Source: an uncultured Lachnospiraceae bacterium (lineage in GTDB: Bacteria > Bacillota > Clostridia > Lachnospirales > Lachnospiraceae). Taken from it: a DNA stretch of 53,124 bases. This document shows positions 1 through 8,370 of this stretch, one piece after another. The stretch's first letter is position 1. Every line of letters starts with the position of its first letter. The position numbers were made by a program, and so were the translations under genes. Location: NCBI GenBank assembly GCA_946491665.1, contig CAMLYL010000014.1, forward strand, positions 1 through 53,124. The letters run 5' to 3'. The notes under the pieces were generated by a model that worked only from the letters and a program-made list of their open reading frames with translations, did not search any database and was not told the origin of the DNA.

Positions 1-2
1 AT

Positions 3-1031
3 CTGACCAGACAGGATACAGAAGGGATTACCTGGATTGTTTACGGTCAGGTGGTGGCAAAGTGGGATGATGTGCGGGAAATACTTCTCATCACCAAAAG
101 TACGCTGAGTGAGATTCAGAGAGTGCGGCAGCAGGTTTTTATGATGGTTCTTGTGGGGGGAATCAGTCTTCTGGTTTCGTTTCTGCTGAGCTGGTATCTG
201 GCGAAATCTTATTTAAAGCCAATCCGCAGAATTACAGAGTGCGCGGATCTTCTGGCAAAGGAAAAATATGATGTGGAGTTTCCGCGCAGCGAGTATACGG
301 AAATCGCCACCCTGTCCGATACATTAAAACTGGCGGCGGATTCCATGGTGAATTATGAAAAGAACCGGAGAGATATGATCGCCAATGTGTCCCATGATAT
401 GCGGACGCCGCTGACCATGATTAAGGCTTATGCAGAAATGATCAAGACGATTTCCGGAAATAATCCGGAAAAAAGAGAACAGCATCTGGACGTCATTATT
501 TCCCAGGCTGACAGTCTTTCTGATTTTGTGAACCAGACACTGGAACTGTCCAGACTGCAGTCTCACACGCTGACATTAAACAGAACCGTCTTCTCATTGT
601 CTGATCTGATTCAGTCTGTCTGTGCCAATATGCAGGCGGTAGATCGTGGGGAACATGAATTCCGCCTGTTTCTGGAACCGGATACCAGAATATATGCCGA
701 CGTAAACCGGGTGGAACAGATTATTCAGAATCTTGTGAATAATTCTCTGAAGTACGGAGGGAAGGTTATAGATTTGAAAGCCGGCCGGGTACAGGATATG
801 GTACGTCTGGAGATTATTGATTACGGAGAAGGGATTCCGAAAGAAAAGCTTCCCTATATCTGGACCAAATATTACAGGATAAAACCTTATGGGAAGGAAA
901 GCGGCAATGCGGGCGTCGGACTTTCGATTGTAAAGGAGATTGCCGAAATGCACGGGATTGCCTATGGAGTGAATTCCGATGTGAATCAGGGCGCCCGTTT
1001 CTGGTTTGATTTTCCCTGTGAAGCATTATAG
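3..1031 (+). CDS. Sensor histidine kinase, 5'-truncated by window edge
   Basis: Membrane-bound two-component sensor kinase that would autophosphorylate and pass phosphate to a response regulator, probably encoded upstream outside the window. The frame is open to the left edge, so the N-terminus (first membrane segment and most of the sensor domain) is missing and the GTG at 51 is not a real start. Counting from the codon at 51, residues about 28-53 form a transmembrane helix, followed by a HAMP linker (to about 105), a HisKA H-box NVSHDMRTPL with the phospho-accepting His near 115, and a C-terminal HATPase domain with the N-box QNLVNNSLKYGG, G1 DYGEGIPKE and G2 GNAGVGLSIVKEI. All catalytic boxes are intact. 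The next gene starts 223 bp downstream behind an inverted repeat, so co-transcription is uncertain. The ligand is unknown. Confidence 0.93.
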   Translation: MTRQDTEGITWIVYGQVVAKWDDVREILLITKSTLSEIQRVRQQVFMMVLVGGISLLVSFLLSWYLAKSYLKPIRRITECADLLAKEKYDVEFPRSEYTEIATLSDTLKLAADSMVNYEKNRRDMIANVSHDMRTPLTMIKAYAEMIKTISGNNPEKREQHLDVIISQADSLSDFVNQTLELSRLQSHTLTLNRTVFSLSDLIQSVCANMQAVDRGEHEFRLFLEPDTRIYADVNRVEQIIQNLVNNSLKYGGKVIDLKAGRVQDMVRLEIIDYGEGIPKEKLPYIWTKYYRIKPYGKESGNAGVGLSIVKEIAEMHGIAYGVNSDVNQGARFWFDFPCEAL

Positions 1032-1065
1032 CGTATGGCTTTTTATTAAATATGATTGATATACA

Positions 1066-1146
1066 TTACAGCTCCGCGAAAATAAATGCGCATGATTTTG
1101 CAGAGATTATTGTGAAATATGCTCATTATTTTTGGCGGAGCTGTAA
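1066..1146. repeat. Long inverted repeat in leader of ABC importer operon
   Basis: Perfect 12-bp arms TTACAGCTCCGC (1066-1077) and GCGGAGCTGTAA (1135-1146). Pairing extends imperfectly inward to about 26 bp per arm (1066-1091 with 1121-1146, four mismatches), leaving a loop of about 29 nt. There is no T-run after the right arm, so it is not a canonical intrinsic terminator. It could be an RNA hairpin or a pair of operator half-sites. Confidence 0.6.
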
Positions 1147-1233
1147 ATTATAGTGCAGATTTCACAGGGATTTCACAATTCTATCATTCTGGTCACACTC
1201 TGGCCGCTTATATTTCATATATCAAATTTCACA
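1111..1233. promoter_or_regulatory. Iterated ATTTCACA motifs (possible operator)
   Basis: The octamer ATTTCACA occurs at 1159-1166, 1170-1177 and 1226-1233, and inverted (TGTGAAAT) at 1111-1118. Two copies are 11 bp apart, about one helical turn; ATTGTGAAAT (1109-1118) and ATTTCACAAT (1170-1179) form a 10-bp inverted pair. This pattern just upstream of the first ATPase gene suggests a regulator binding site. The regulator is not identified. Confidence 0.35.
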
Positions 1234-1254
1234 GAAACGAAGGGAGGGTCAGTT

Positions 1255-2010
1255 TTGGGAATTCTTGTAACGGAGAAAATGAGCAAGAGTTTCGGCGGCG
1301 TAAAGGCGCTGTCAGATGTGGATCTGGATGTAAAGAGAGGGACGGTTCACGGTCTGATCGGTCCGAACGGTTCCGGAAAGACAACGACTTACAATGTGGT
1401 GACCGGTGTGTTCCCGCCCACCAGCGGAAAAATTATCTTTGACGGAAAAGACATTACGGGACTGCCTGCTTATGAGATTGCCAAACTGGGAATCAGCAGG
1501 ACATTTCAGACGCCGAAGGTAATGCCGCGGATGACAGTCCTGGAGAACGTTATGTCCGGTATGTACAGCAAAACGAAGGCGGATCTGATCGGAACCTTTT
1601 TTGGTTTCCCGAAATCAAAGCAGGAAAAGATGATTGCTGAAAAGTCCATGGAATATCTGAAATTTGTAGGGCTGGAAAAATCATATGACCGCTGGGCAGG
1701 TGAAATTGCCTGGGCAGATCAGCATCTTCTGCAGATTGCCCGCGCCATGGCTACAGAACCGAAGCTGGTGCTGCTGGATGAACCTACGGCCGGAATGGGA
1801 GCGGAAGAATCCGCCTTTATGGAAGAAATTATTCAGCATATTAAACAGCAGGGCACGACGGTAATGCTGATTGCTCATGATGTGAAACTGGTAACCCGGG
1901 CTTCCGACACAGTGACTGCAATTGAGTTTGGCGTAAAGATTGCGGAAGGTCTGCCGGAGGACGTACAGAAGGATCCGAAAGTAGTGGAGGCATATCTTGG
2001 AACAGACTAA
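1255..2010 (+). CDS. livG: Branched-chain amino acid-type ABC transporter ATPase (LivG-like)
   Basis: Cytoplasmic ATPase subunit of a HAAT-family importer; it hydrolyses ATP to drive uptake by the LivH/LivM-like permeases encoded next to it. I place the start at TTG 1255 because GGGAGGG lies 6-7 nt upstream and the resulting 251 aa matches LivG length; the open frame continues upstream without an RBS. Walker A GPNGSGKTT is at residues 36-44, Walker B is LVLLDEPTAG and the H-loop is IAHDV. The signature region reads GEIAWADQHLLQIARAMA where LivG normally has an LSYGQ-type motif, so the ABC signature is unusually degenerate. It opens a tight operon livG-F-H-M-binding protein. Family assignment is firm; the actual substrate is not shown. 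Confidence 0.88.
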   Translation: MGILVTEKMSKSFGGVKALSDVDLDVKRGTVHGLIGPNGSGKTTTYNVVTGVFPPTSGKIIFDGKDITGLPAYEIAKLGISRTFQTPKVMPRMTVLENVMSGMYSKTKADLIGTFFGFPKSKQEKMIAEKSMEYLKFVGLEKSYDRWAGEIAWADQHLLQIARAMATEPKLVLLDEPTAGMGAEESAFMEEIIQHIKQQGTTVMLIAHDVKLVTRASDTVTAIEFGVKIAEGLPEDVQKDPKVVEAYLGTD

Positions 2011-2713
2011 TATGATCAAAATCGAAAATTTAAGTGTATATTATGGTCCAATTTGTGCAATCAAAAAAGTGGACCTGGAGGTAAACAAAGGAGAGATTGT
2101 TGCCCTGATCGGTTCCAACGGAGCGGGGAAATCGACGCTGATCAACACGATTCTGGGACTGCAGAAAGCAAAAACAGGAACAATCACTTTTGAAGGAACC
2201 GATATTACCAGATATTCTACGGACAAAGTAATTAAAAGCGGAATTGCGGTAGTGCCGGAAGGGCGGGGGATGCTGTCAAATCTGACAGTGCTGGAGAATC
2301 TGCAGCTTGGTACTTATCATAATGCGCCGGCTTTTCAGAAAAATATCCAGAAAATATATGACAGATTCCCGATTCTTTATGAACGCAAAGACCAGTATGC
2401 GGGAACCCTGTCCGGCGGTGAGCAGCAGATGCTGGCGATCAGCCGGGCGATCATCGGGGATCCGAAACTTCTGCTTCTGGATGAACCGTCACTGGCGTTA
2501 TCGCCCGCTTATGTGGACAAGATTTTTAAGATTCTGAAGGAACTGAGGGAGGAGGGACTTACGATTCTGCTGTCGGAACAGAACGCAAGAAAATCCCTTC
2601 AATATTCTGACCGGGGTTATGTGCTGGATCTCGGAGAGACTGTGATGCATGGCACATCAGAGGATCTGGCAAACGACCCGGCCGTGATCAGCGCCTACCT
2701 GGGCGGTAATTAG
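1997..2713 (+). CDS. livF: Branched-chain amino acid-type ABC transporter ATPase (LivF-like)
   Basis: Second ATPase of the importer, expected to pair with the LivG-like subunit. The start is TTG 1997: GGAGG (1986-1990) lies 6 nt upstream, whereas the ATG at 2012 would be about 21 nt away. The gene overlaps the end of livG by 14 bp, implying translational coupling. Walker A GSNGAGKST is at residues 39-47, the signature LSGGEQQML is canonical and Walker B is LLLLDEPSLALSP, the usual LivF form. The 238 aa are normal for the family. Because this subunit carries a canonical signature and its partner does not, the two ATP sites are probably non-equivalent. Confidence 0.92.
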   Translation: MEQTNMIKIENLSVYYGPICAIKKVDLEVNKGEIVALIGSNGAGKSTLINTILGLQKAKTGTITFEGTDITRYSTDKVIKSGIAVVPEGRGMLSNLTVLENLQLGTYHNAPAFQKNIQKIYDRFPILYERKDQYAGTLSGGEQQMLAISRAIIGDPKLLLLDEPSLALSPAYVDKIFKILKELREEGLTILLSEQNARKSLQYSDRGYVLDLGETVMHGTSEDLANDPAVISAYLGGN

Positions 2714-2768
2714 GCGGAGAACGCGGCAATACAGCGATTTTTGACGGAAAAAGGGGTGATCATTTATT

Positions 2769-3644
2769 ATGGAAAGTTTTATTGCTCAGGTAATCAACGG
2801 ACTTGCCACCGGAAGTATTTATGCACTGCTTGTTCTTGGCATGAATGTACTGGTACTGGTTCGTGATGTTGTTCATCACGGATATTCTCATACCGTAATG
2901 ATTACGATGGCGGCAGGGTGGCTTGTATTAAATGCGACCGGAAACAATCTGGTGATAGCAATTCTTGTGATGTTTGTGGTAGGCGTAGGAGCAACAGTAG
3001 CGACGGAGCCGCTGTTTCGGCCTCTGTGCAGGCGGGGCGCCACACTGGAAACGATCGTACTGGCAATGGGTGTAGGTATTATCTGTACGGAGATTATGTC
3101 TCAGTTTATTAATAACGGCGGAAACTTTGCTTTCCCGGCAAATATCAGAGGAGGCGGGATTACCATCAATATCGGTCTGATTTCTTTCTCCCTTGCCAAT
3201 ATTCTTACACTTGCTATTGCGATCGTGGCTGCGGTAGTGCTGATGAGGTTTATGTATCATACACAGACGGGGCGTGCGATCAGAGCCATGTCACAGAATC
3301 AGAGAGTATCCAAAATGCTGGGCATTCCCTTCGGAAAAACCGGCGTGATCGGATTCGGTATAGCGGGAATTCTCTGTGTGGTAATTTCTCTGATGATTAT
3401 CATGACGATCGGTACGAACGGACCATCCGTCGGCGATACCTTTGCAGTAAAGGCCATCATTCTGATGTTGTTTGCCGGTATGGGCAATCTGAAAGGCGGT
3501 CTGCTGTCCGCGCTGTTCATGGGACTGGTGGAAGCTCTGGCGCTGGCGTATCTTCCGGGAAGCTGGACAGAAGTGATTTTCTACGGCGTGATTATGGGTG
3601 TTATTATCTGGAAACCGGACGGCCTGTTCGGCAGCAATAAATAG
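2769..3644 (+). CDS. livH: Branched-chain amino acid-type ABC permease (LivH-like)
   Basis: Integral membrane permease subunit of the importer, 291 aa. It opens with the family-typical stretch INGLATGSIYALLVLGMN and continues as hydrophobic segments separated by short loops; the cytoplasmic loop QTGRAIRAMSQN before GIPFGKTGVIGFG is the LivH/LivM coupling-helix region that contacts the ATPases. The start ATG has GGGGTGAT about 11 nt upstream. It sits 55 bp after livF and 16 bp before the second permease. Substrate specificity cannot be read from the permease. Confidence 0.92.
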   Translation: MESFIAQVINGLATGSIYALLVLGMNVLVLVRDVVHHGYSHTVMITMAAGWLVLNATGNNLVIAILVMFVVGVGATVATEPLFRPLCRRGATLETIVLAMGVGIICTEIMSQFINNGGNFAFPANIRGGGITINIGLISFSLANILTLAIAIVAAVVLMRFMYHTQTGRAIRAMSQNQRVSKMLGIPFGKTGVIGFGIAGILCVVISLMIIMTIGTNGPSVGDTFAVKAIILMLFAGMGNLKGGLLSALFMGLVEALALAYLPGSWTEVIFYGVIMGVIIWKPDGLFGSNK

Positions 3645-3660
3645 AAAGGAGAGTACGGAT

Positions 3661-4524
3661 ATGTCAACAGCAGCTTCATATTTTATCGTGTTTGTATGTG
3701 TGTATCTGATACTGACCTGGGCAGCGTATGTTCCTTTCAAGGCCGGGCTGTTGTATAACGGTACAGTGTATTGTATGGCGATCGGGGGATATTTTGCGGC
3801 TTTTATGTCAAAAACTTTTGGAACGCCCTTCTGGCTGTGTATGCTGGGCGCAGTTGTGGTTTCGGGTCTTCTGGGGTTCCTTCCGGCTCTGGGATTTTCC
3901 AGGACAAAAGGCGTGGTAACAGCGGTCTCGTCTATGGCGCTGATATTCATTATACAGGCGGTCATCCGGAATATTCCCGCTCTCGGCGCGGCCAGAGGCA
4001 TCAGCGGTATAAAAAAATGTGAGCATCTGGTTTTGTTTTCCATTATCTGCGCGGTAGCCATAGGATATTTCCTGTTTCGGTTTGAAAAATCCAGATTCGG
4101 GCGGGCATTTGAGTCTATTGAGACGGATCCGGATATGGCTGCCACACTTGGAGTCAATGTAAAGCGGATGACAATTCTGGGGCTTACCATGTCATCGGTG
4201 ATCGCAGGTGTTGCGGGAGTGATCTATGCCTTCCAGATGAGGGTGGTTTATCCGGAAACGTTCGGTTTTTCCATGCTGCTGAATATTATGACTATGATGT
4301 TTGTGGGCGGCAGATATACACAGTGGGGCATGCTCATTTCGGTTCCTGTTCTCTGGGGTCTGAACAAATGGATTCCCCCAGAACTGGCGATTTATGCTCA
4401 GATTATCTATGGAGTTATTCTGATTATTGTGCTCATGGCCTTCCCGGAGGGGATTGTGACCAGAGGTATGATAAAAAAACTGAAAGGTATTTTTATAAAA
4501 CAGAAAGTAATGGAGGCAAAATGA
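3661..4524 (+). CDS. livM: Branched-chain amino acid-type ABC permease (LivM-like)
   Basis: Second transmembrane subunit, 287 aa from ATG 3661, which has AAAGGAG upstream; an in-frame ATG inside livH lacks a good RBS. Several hydrophobic helices are evident, plus the LivM-type cytoplasmic loop SRFGRAFESIETDPDMAATLGVN followed by KRMTILGLTMSS. The C-terminus ends in a short basic tail. It would form a heterodimeric channel with the LivH-like subunit. It lacks the long N-terminal extension of some LivM proteins, which is common in Gram-positive members. Confidence 0.9.
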   Translation: MSTAASYFIVFVCVYLILTWAAYVPFKAGLLYNGTVYCMAIGGYFAAFMSKTFGTPFWLCMLGAVVVSGLLGFLPALGFSRTKGVVTAVSSMALIFIIQAVIRNIPALGAARGISGIKKCEHLVLFSIICAVAIGYFLFRFEKSRFGRAFESIETDPDMAATLGVNVKRMTILGLTMSSVIAGVAGVIYAFQMRVVYPETFGFSMLLNIMTMMFVGGRYTQWGMLISVPVLWGLNKWIPPELAIYAQIIYGVILIIVLMAFPEGIVTRGMIKKLKGIFIKQKVMEAK

Positions 4525-4583
4525 TGGAATGCCTGCCCCTGCGGGGTTGACATAAATACCAAAAAAGGAGGATACGATATACT

Positions 4584-5819
4584 ATGAAAAGAAGATTAGT
4601 GCGTGTATTGGCGGTAACCTGTGCAGCGGCGCTCCTGGGGGGAGCAGTTGCCGGCTGTGGAAACAGTGCGGATTCCAATGCGGACAGCAATGCGTCCAGC
4701 GCGGACGGAGAAGCAGCAGTAGGCGGAGAGGTTGCTGTGGATGAATGGAACATTCCTGTGTTGAGTGCAGTAACGGGAGCGATTGCCTATGTGGGAGCCC
4801 CGGCTTCCTGGGCTGCTCAGTATGCGGTTGACCAGATCAATGCACAGGGCGGAATTAACGGAGTTCCTGTAAGTATTGAAATTTATGACACAAAGTTTGA
4901 TACGGCAGAGGTGGCAAGCTGTCTGTCTCAGGTAGTGGATGATTCCATTATTGTTGTCGGCCCCATGGATGCTCCCGGCGGAGAGGTAGCCGGTCAGATG
5001 ATTTATGATGCGGCAGTTCCGAATATCGGTACTTATTCTTATGAAGACAGTCGCGCGGCATATTCCCCTTACGCCATTGCCTATATGACCGACTCGGAAG
5101 AGGGAGATGTACTGGCGGCGCAGAAGTGGATTGAACTGAACCCGGATATTAAGTCCGTTGTCCTGTTTACCTGTCCTTCCGATGCTTCTCAGGTGGCGAC
5201 TGTAGAAATGCTGCAGGATGAGCTTCCGGAACTGGGTGTTGAAGTGGCAGGAGTCGTTGAGGTTGAGACCGATACGCTTGACTGCGGACCGGCAGCTGTT
5301 CAGGCCCTGAATTATGGCGCGGACGGATATATTTCCGTGCTTCGCGCAGATGAAAATGCAAAAGTTGTTTCTGAACTCAGAACCAGGGGCGTTGACGAGG
5401 GACGCAGAATTACCTGCGGATTCTCTTCTTTCTCCGATAATTATATTTCTGTTGCCGGAGCGGAAGCGCTGGAGGGAACTTATATCTGGAATAAGCTGGA
5501 TCCCAACTATGACGGAGAAGAGTGGAATGCTCTTGTAGAAGCATATAAAGAAGATTTTGACGGGGCGGCGCCTACATCCAATCCGGTTCCGGATTATTAC
5601 AATGCATTTATCGCGATAAAACAGTGTTTTGAGGAGCTGCAGATTACAGGCGATCCTGCCAATGCGGAAGCTGAGAAGGAAGCAATTGCCGAGTGGCTGT
5701 ACAATTCTCCTACGATTCACGGCATCCAGGGTGATTTCCACTGGGAGAACGGAAAGAAGATTGCAGATATCTATTACTTCCAGTTTGACGCTGATGGAAA
5801 TCCGGTAGCTGTGGAATAG
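4584..5819 (+). CDS. Substrate-binding lipoprotein of Liv-type ABC importer
   Basis: Extracytoplasmic solute receptor anchored as a lipoprotein: a basic N-terminus, a hydrophobic stretch and lipobox GAVAGC with Cys25, then a Ser/Asn/Asp-rich linker. The mature part resembles the Leu/Ile/Val-binding (periplasmic-binding type 1) fold, with IPVLSAVTGAIAYVGAP followed by YAVDQINAQGGINGVP, the family's N-terminal signature. The start is ATG 4584 with AGGAGG 10 nt upstream. It is the last gene of the importer operon, about 60 bp after livM. With 411 aa it is of usual size. The ligand may be a branched-chain amino acid or another amide/amino acid; the sequence does not decide. Confidence 0.88.
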   Translation: MKRRLVRVLAVTCAAALLGGAVAGCGNSADSNADSNASSADGEAAVGGEVAVDEWNIPVLSAVTGAIAYVGAPASWAAQYAVDQINAQGGINGVPVSIEIYDTKFDTAEVASCLSQVVDDSIIVVGPMDAPGGEVAGQMIYDAAVPNIGTYSYEDSRAAYSPYAIAYMTDSEEGDVLAAQKWIELNPDIKSVVLFTCPSDASQVATVEMLQDELPELGVEVAGVVEVETDTLDCGPAAVQALNYGADGYISVLRADENAKVVSELRTRGVDEGRRITCGFSSFSDNYISVAGAEALEGTYIWNKLDPNYDGEEWNALVEAYKEDFDGAAPTSNPVPDYYNAFIAIKQCFEELQITGDPANAEAEKEAIAEWLYNSPTIHGIQGDFHWENGKKIADIYYFQFDADGNPVAVE

Positions 5820-5834
5820 ACAAAAGACGTAGAC

Positions 5835-5855
5835 GGCCGGGGCGTTCCCCAGGCC
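5835..5855 (+). terminator. GC-rich hairpin after binding-protein gene
   Basis: GGCCGGGG (5835-5842... arm) with CGTT loop and CCCC(A)GGCC: an eight-pair stem with one bulged A, 15 bp after the stop of the importer operon. No T-run follows, so it is a weak terminator candidate or an mRNA 3'-end stabilising hairpin. Confidence 0.35.
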
Positions 5856-6053
5856 GGACTGGAGACAGAAGCAGGAATATCCTTATCTGAAACCTTATGA
5901 TAATTATATCAGTACATTCCTTCTGGAAAGACCGGATTTTGACTGGCTGCAGAACTTTAATGTTTACAGGTAACCCGGATTATAAAACCGTTGTGCGCAC
6001 TGCACAGCGGTTTTCTGAATATAATATAGAGTATTTTAGACCAGAGGATATTT

Positions 6054-6926
6054 ATGGAACGGATTTTAGAAAGTATTCATGCTTCCTATGCCTATGAGCG
6101 GGGATTTTATGGGAGGGGAATCGGAGTGGCGGTTCTGGATACGGGGATTTTCCCGCATCAGGATCTGCAGAATAAAACGATTTATTTTAAAGATTATATT
6201 AAAGGGCGCAGGATGCCCTATGACGACAACGGGCATGGGACTCATATCAGCGGAATTATCGGAGCAAAAAATGATACCGGACGCCACGGAGTGGCTCCGG
6301 AGTGCAGTCTGTTGGGATTCAAGGTGCTGGATCGGGGCGGCAATGGCCTGATCGAGGATACCTGCCGGGCTGTGGAACATGTGATCCGGATGAACAGGGA
6401 GACGCCCGGCGCCGTGCGGATTATCAATGTTTCGGTGGGAATGACAGGCGCTGCCAGACCGGGGCAGCAGAGCCGGTTGCTGGAGGTGGTGGAAAAAGCC
6501 TGGGACAGCGGTATTGTTGTGGTAGCGGCGGCCGGAAATAACGGTCCTGGTGAAAACACCATTACCAGTCCCGGAATTTCCAGGAAGATAATTACAGTGG
6601 GAAGTATTGATGACGGCTGGAATGCGGGACAGGATAAAGGATATTCCGGAAGAGGGCCGACCGCGGAATGCGTGGTCAAGCCTGAAATTCTGATGCCCGG
6701 GACAAATATTGTAAGCTGTCTGAACAGAAGAACCGGATACACCAGAAAGAGCGGCACTTCCATGGCGGTTCCGGTACTTTCCGGAATGATTGCGCTTCTT
6801 TTAAATGCATATCCCTATCTGTCCCCCAACGAAGTAAAAATGCGGCTTTTTTACGGAGCAAGACAGACCGGCCTTACAGATAACCGGAAATGCTGGGGGA
6901 CAGTGTCGCTGGATAATCTGATTTGA
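6054..6926 (+). CDS. S8 family (subtilisin-like) serine protease, apparently cytoplasmic
   Basis: Serine endopeptidase of the subtilase family with a complete catalytic triad: Asp29 in VAVLDTGI, His61 in NGHGTHISG and Ser236 in SGTSMAVP, plus oxyanion Asn162 in AAAGNNGPG. At 290 aa it is little more than the catalytic domain. There is no signal peptide, membrane segment or propeptide, so an intracellular role like that of intracellular subtilisins is inferred. The start ATG 6054 has AGAGGA 5 nt upstream, and the frame closes with TAG at 6027-6029, so no longer N-terminus is possible. The upstream 234 bp contain no convincing gene. It converges on a D,D-carboxypeptidase gene 18 bp away. The substrate is unknown. 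Confidence 0.9.
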   Translation: MERILESIHASYAYERGFYGRGIGVAVLDTGIFPHQDLQNKTIYFKDYIKGRRMPYDDNGHGTHISGIIGAKNDTGRHGVAPECSLLGFKVLDRGGNGLIEDTCRAVEHVIRMNRETPGAVRIINVSVGMTGAARPGQQSRLLEVVEKAWDSGIVVVAAAGNNGPGENTITSPGISRKIITVGSIDDGWNAGQDKGYSGRGPTAECVVKPEILMPGTNIVSCLNRRTGYTRKSGTSMAVPVLSGMIALLLNAYPYLSPNEVKMRLFYGARQTGLTDNRKCWGTVSLDNLI

Positions 6927-6929
6927 GAT

Positions 6930-6949
6930 CCTGAAAATTCTGTTTCAGG
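6930..6949. terminator. Hairpin between convergent genes
   Basis: CCTGAAA (6930-6936) and TTTCAGG (6943-6949) form a perfect 7-bp stem with a 6-nt loop in the 18-bp gap between convergent genes, overlapping the carboxypeptidase stop. There is no proper T-run on either strand, so it is only a weak bidirectional terminator candidate. Confidence 0.3.
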
Positions 6950-8216
6950 CTAAAAGCTCTTTGGTGTTTCCGAGAAATAATACTTTGGAAAGAAGATGGA
7001 ACGTGTCTTTGAACGTCAGTGTTTTGATGGTTTCCGCAGCCAGAATATCAACTTCGCCCACCTGGGTATCTCCCAGAAAATAAACGGCCCGGCCTACTGT
7101 ATCCCCTTCGGCAACCGGAGCAGCCAGAGTATCGGGGAGATCCAGTGTTTTGCTCAGGGTTTCCCCGGAACCGGTGGTGTCCAGATAGCGGAAAGAATCG
7201 CTGTAGCAGACGGAAAGACTGGTTTTTCTTCCGCCGGTAATGGGAATATCCGGCAGGGTATCTGTATTGTCATCGGAAAAAACTCTGCAGTTGGCAAATC
7301 CCCAGTTGAACATACTTATGGCATCGGCGATTCTGGTTTTGCTGTCATCGGCGGCCATAATAGATGCGATCAGATTGACGTCATCTTTTGCGGCGGTGGC
7401 GGCCAGACAGAATTTTGCCTTGCTGGTTGAACCGGTTTTCAGGCCGGTGGCGTACTCATATTGTTTCATCAGCCGGTTGGTGCTGCTTAAGGTAAAGGTA
7501 CTGTCGCCTTTGCTGGTATGGTGGGTGATATCCTCCATCCAGATAGAAGTATAGTCAAAGATCTGCGGATGCTTTACCGTCAGTTCTCTTGACATAAGGG
7601 CGATATCCAGGGCGCTGGAATAGTGTCCGTCGGCATCCAGGCCGCAGCAGTTGACAAAGTTAGTGTGTTCCATTCCCAGTTCGGCTGCCCGGGCATTCAT
7701 CTGAGCCACGAAAGCTTCCTCAGATCCGGAAACGAATTCGGCCATGGCCACACTGGCGTCATTTGCGCTGGCAACAGTGATACATTTGATCATAGTGTCT
7801 ACAGTCTGGGTTTCATTCGGTTCCAGAAATACCTGAGATCCGCCCATACTGGCAGCATGTTCTGATACAGTTACTGTGTCCTCCAGGGAAATCTTCCCCT
7901 GCTCCAGAGCTTCGAAAATGAGGAGCAGAGTCATTACCTTGGTAATGCTGGCAAGGGGACGCTCCGTATTTTCATCTTTGGCATAAAGGACAGTTCCGGT
8001 ATCGGCGTCCATTAAGAGCGCAGAGGGAGCGGAGACTTCCGGTCCGGAAACGGAAGTGTTTTCCTGACTCTCTGTTTCCCGGTTCTGGTCTGCGGACTGT
8101 GCGGCAGACACCGGCTGCAGGGAGGGGAAACAGAGGAGCAGGCACAGAAAGAGACAGAAAACGCATTTCAGAAAATGCAGGGGCTGTATGCGGCCGGGGT
8201 CAAATGACTTTTTCAT
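6945..8216 (-). CDS. dacF: D-alanyl-D-alanine carboxypeptidase (S11, PBP5-like)
   Basis: Low-molecular-weight penicillin-binding protein that trims the terminal D-Ala from peptidoglycan stem peptides outside the membrane. A signal peptide (about residues 1-39, ending PVSAAQ) is followed by an acidic/Ser linker. The active-site motifs are in order: SITK (Ser90, Lys93), SAN (150-152) and KTG (260-262). A C-terminal beta-sandwich PBP5-type domain follows (about 330-423), with a hydrophobic C-terminal stretch suited to membrane association. The 423 aa are normal. SAN is a mild variant of the usual SGN. A second S11 gene lies at 14067. The symbol is by family resemblance; dacA/dacB/dacF cannot be separated here. 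Confidence 0.9.
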   Translation of the reverse strand: MKKSFDPGRIQPLHFLKCVFCLFLCLLLCFPSLQPVSAAQSADQNRETESQENTSVSGPEVSAPSALLMDADTGTVLYAKDENTERPLASITKVMTLLLIFEALEQGKISLEDTVTVSEHAASMGGSQVFLEPNETQTVDTMIKCITVASANDASVAMAEFVSGSEEAFVAQMNARAAELGMEHTNFVNCCGLDADGHYSSALDIALMSRELTVKHPQIFDYTSIWMEDITHHTSKGDSTFTLSSTNRLMKQYEYATGLKTGSTSKAKFCLAATAAKDDVNLIASIMAADDSKTRIADAISMFNWGFANCRVFSDDNTDTLPDIPITGGRKTSLSVCYSDSFRYLDTTGSGETLSKTLDLPDTLAAPVAEGDTVGRAVYFLGDTQVGEVDILAAETIKTLTFKDTFHLLSKVLFLGNTKELLA

Positions 8217-8317
8217 AAAGAATACCTGAGATTATCGGTTTCTAAAATCTTATTAGAAAATGATGCTTTCTATGCATGAAAACTGGCTGCGGGGAAACCT
8301 CATCCTTAAGAAAAAAC

Positions 8318-8345
8318 TTGCTTTTTTTATCAGATTCAGTACAAT
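8318..8345 (+). promoter_or_regulatory. Predicted sigma-A promoter for scpAB
   Basis: TTGCTT (8318-8323), a 16-bp spacer and TACAAT (8340-8345), about 25 bp before the scpA start. It would leave a very short leader that still contains GGAG at 8359-8362. Confidence 0.4.
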
Positions 8346-8370
8346 AAAGAAATGGATTGGAGAGCGAGCT

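Noticed and set aside
4547-4552. TTGACA hexamer before the binding-protein gene
   Set aside because: No -10 at 16-18 bp; the RBS and start codon lie in its place.
4596-5741. Long antisense open frame (381 codons) within the binding-protein gene
   Set aside because: It mirrors a well-supported gene on the plus strand, has no RBS and a composition typical of antisense frames.
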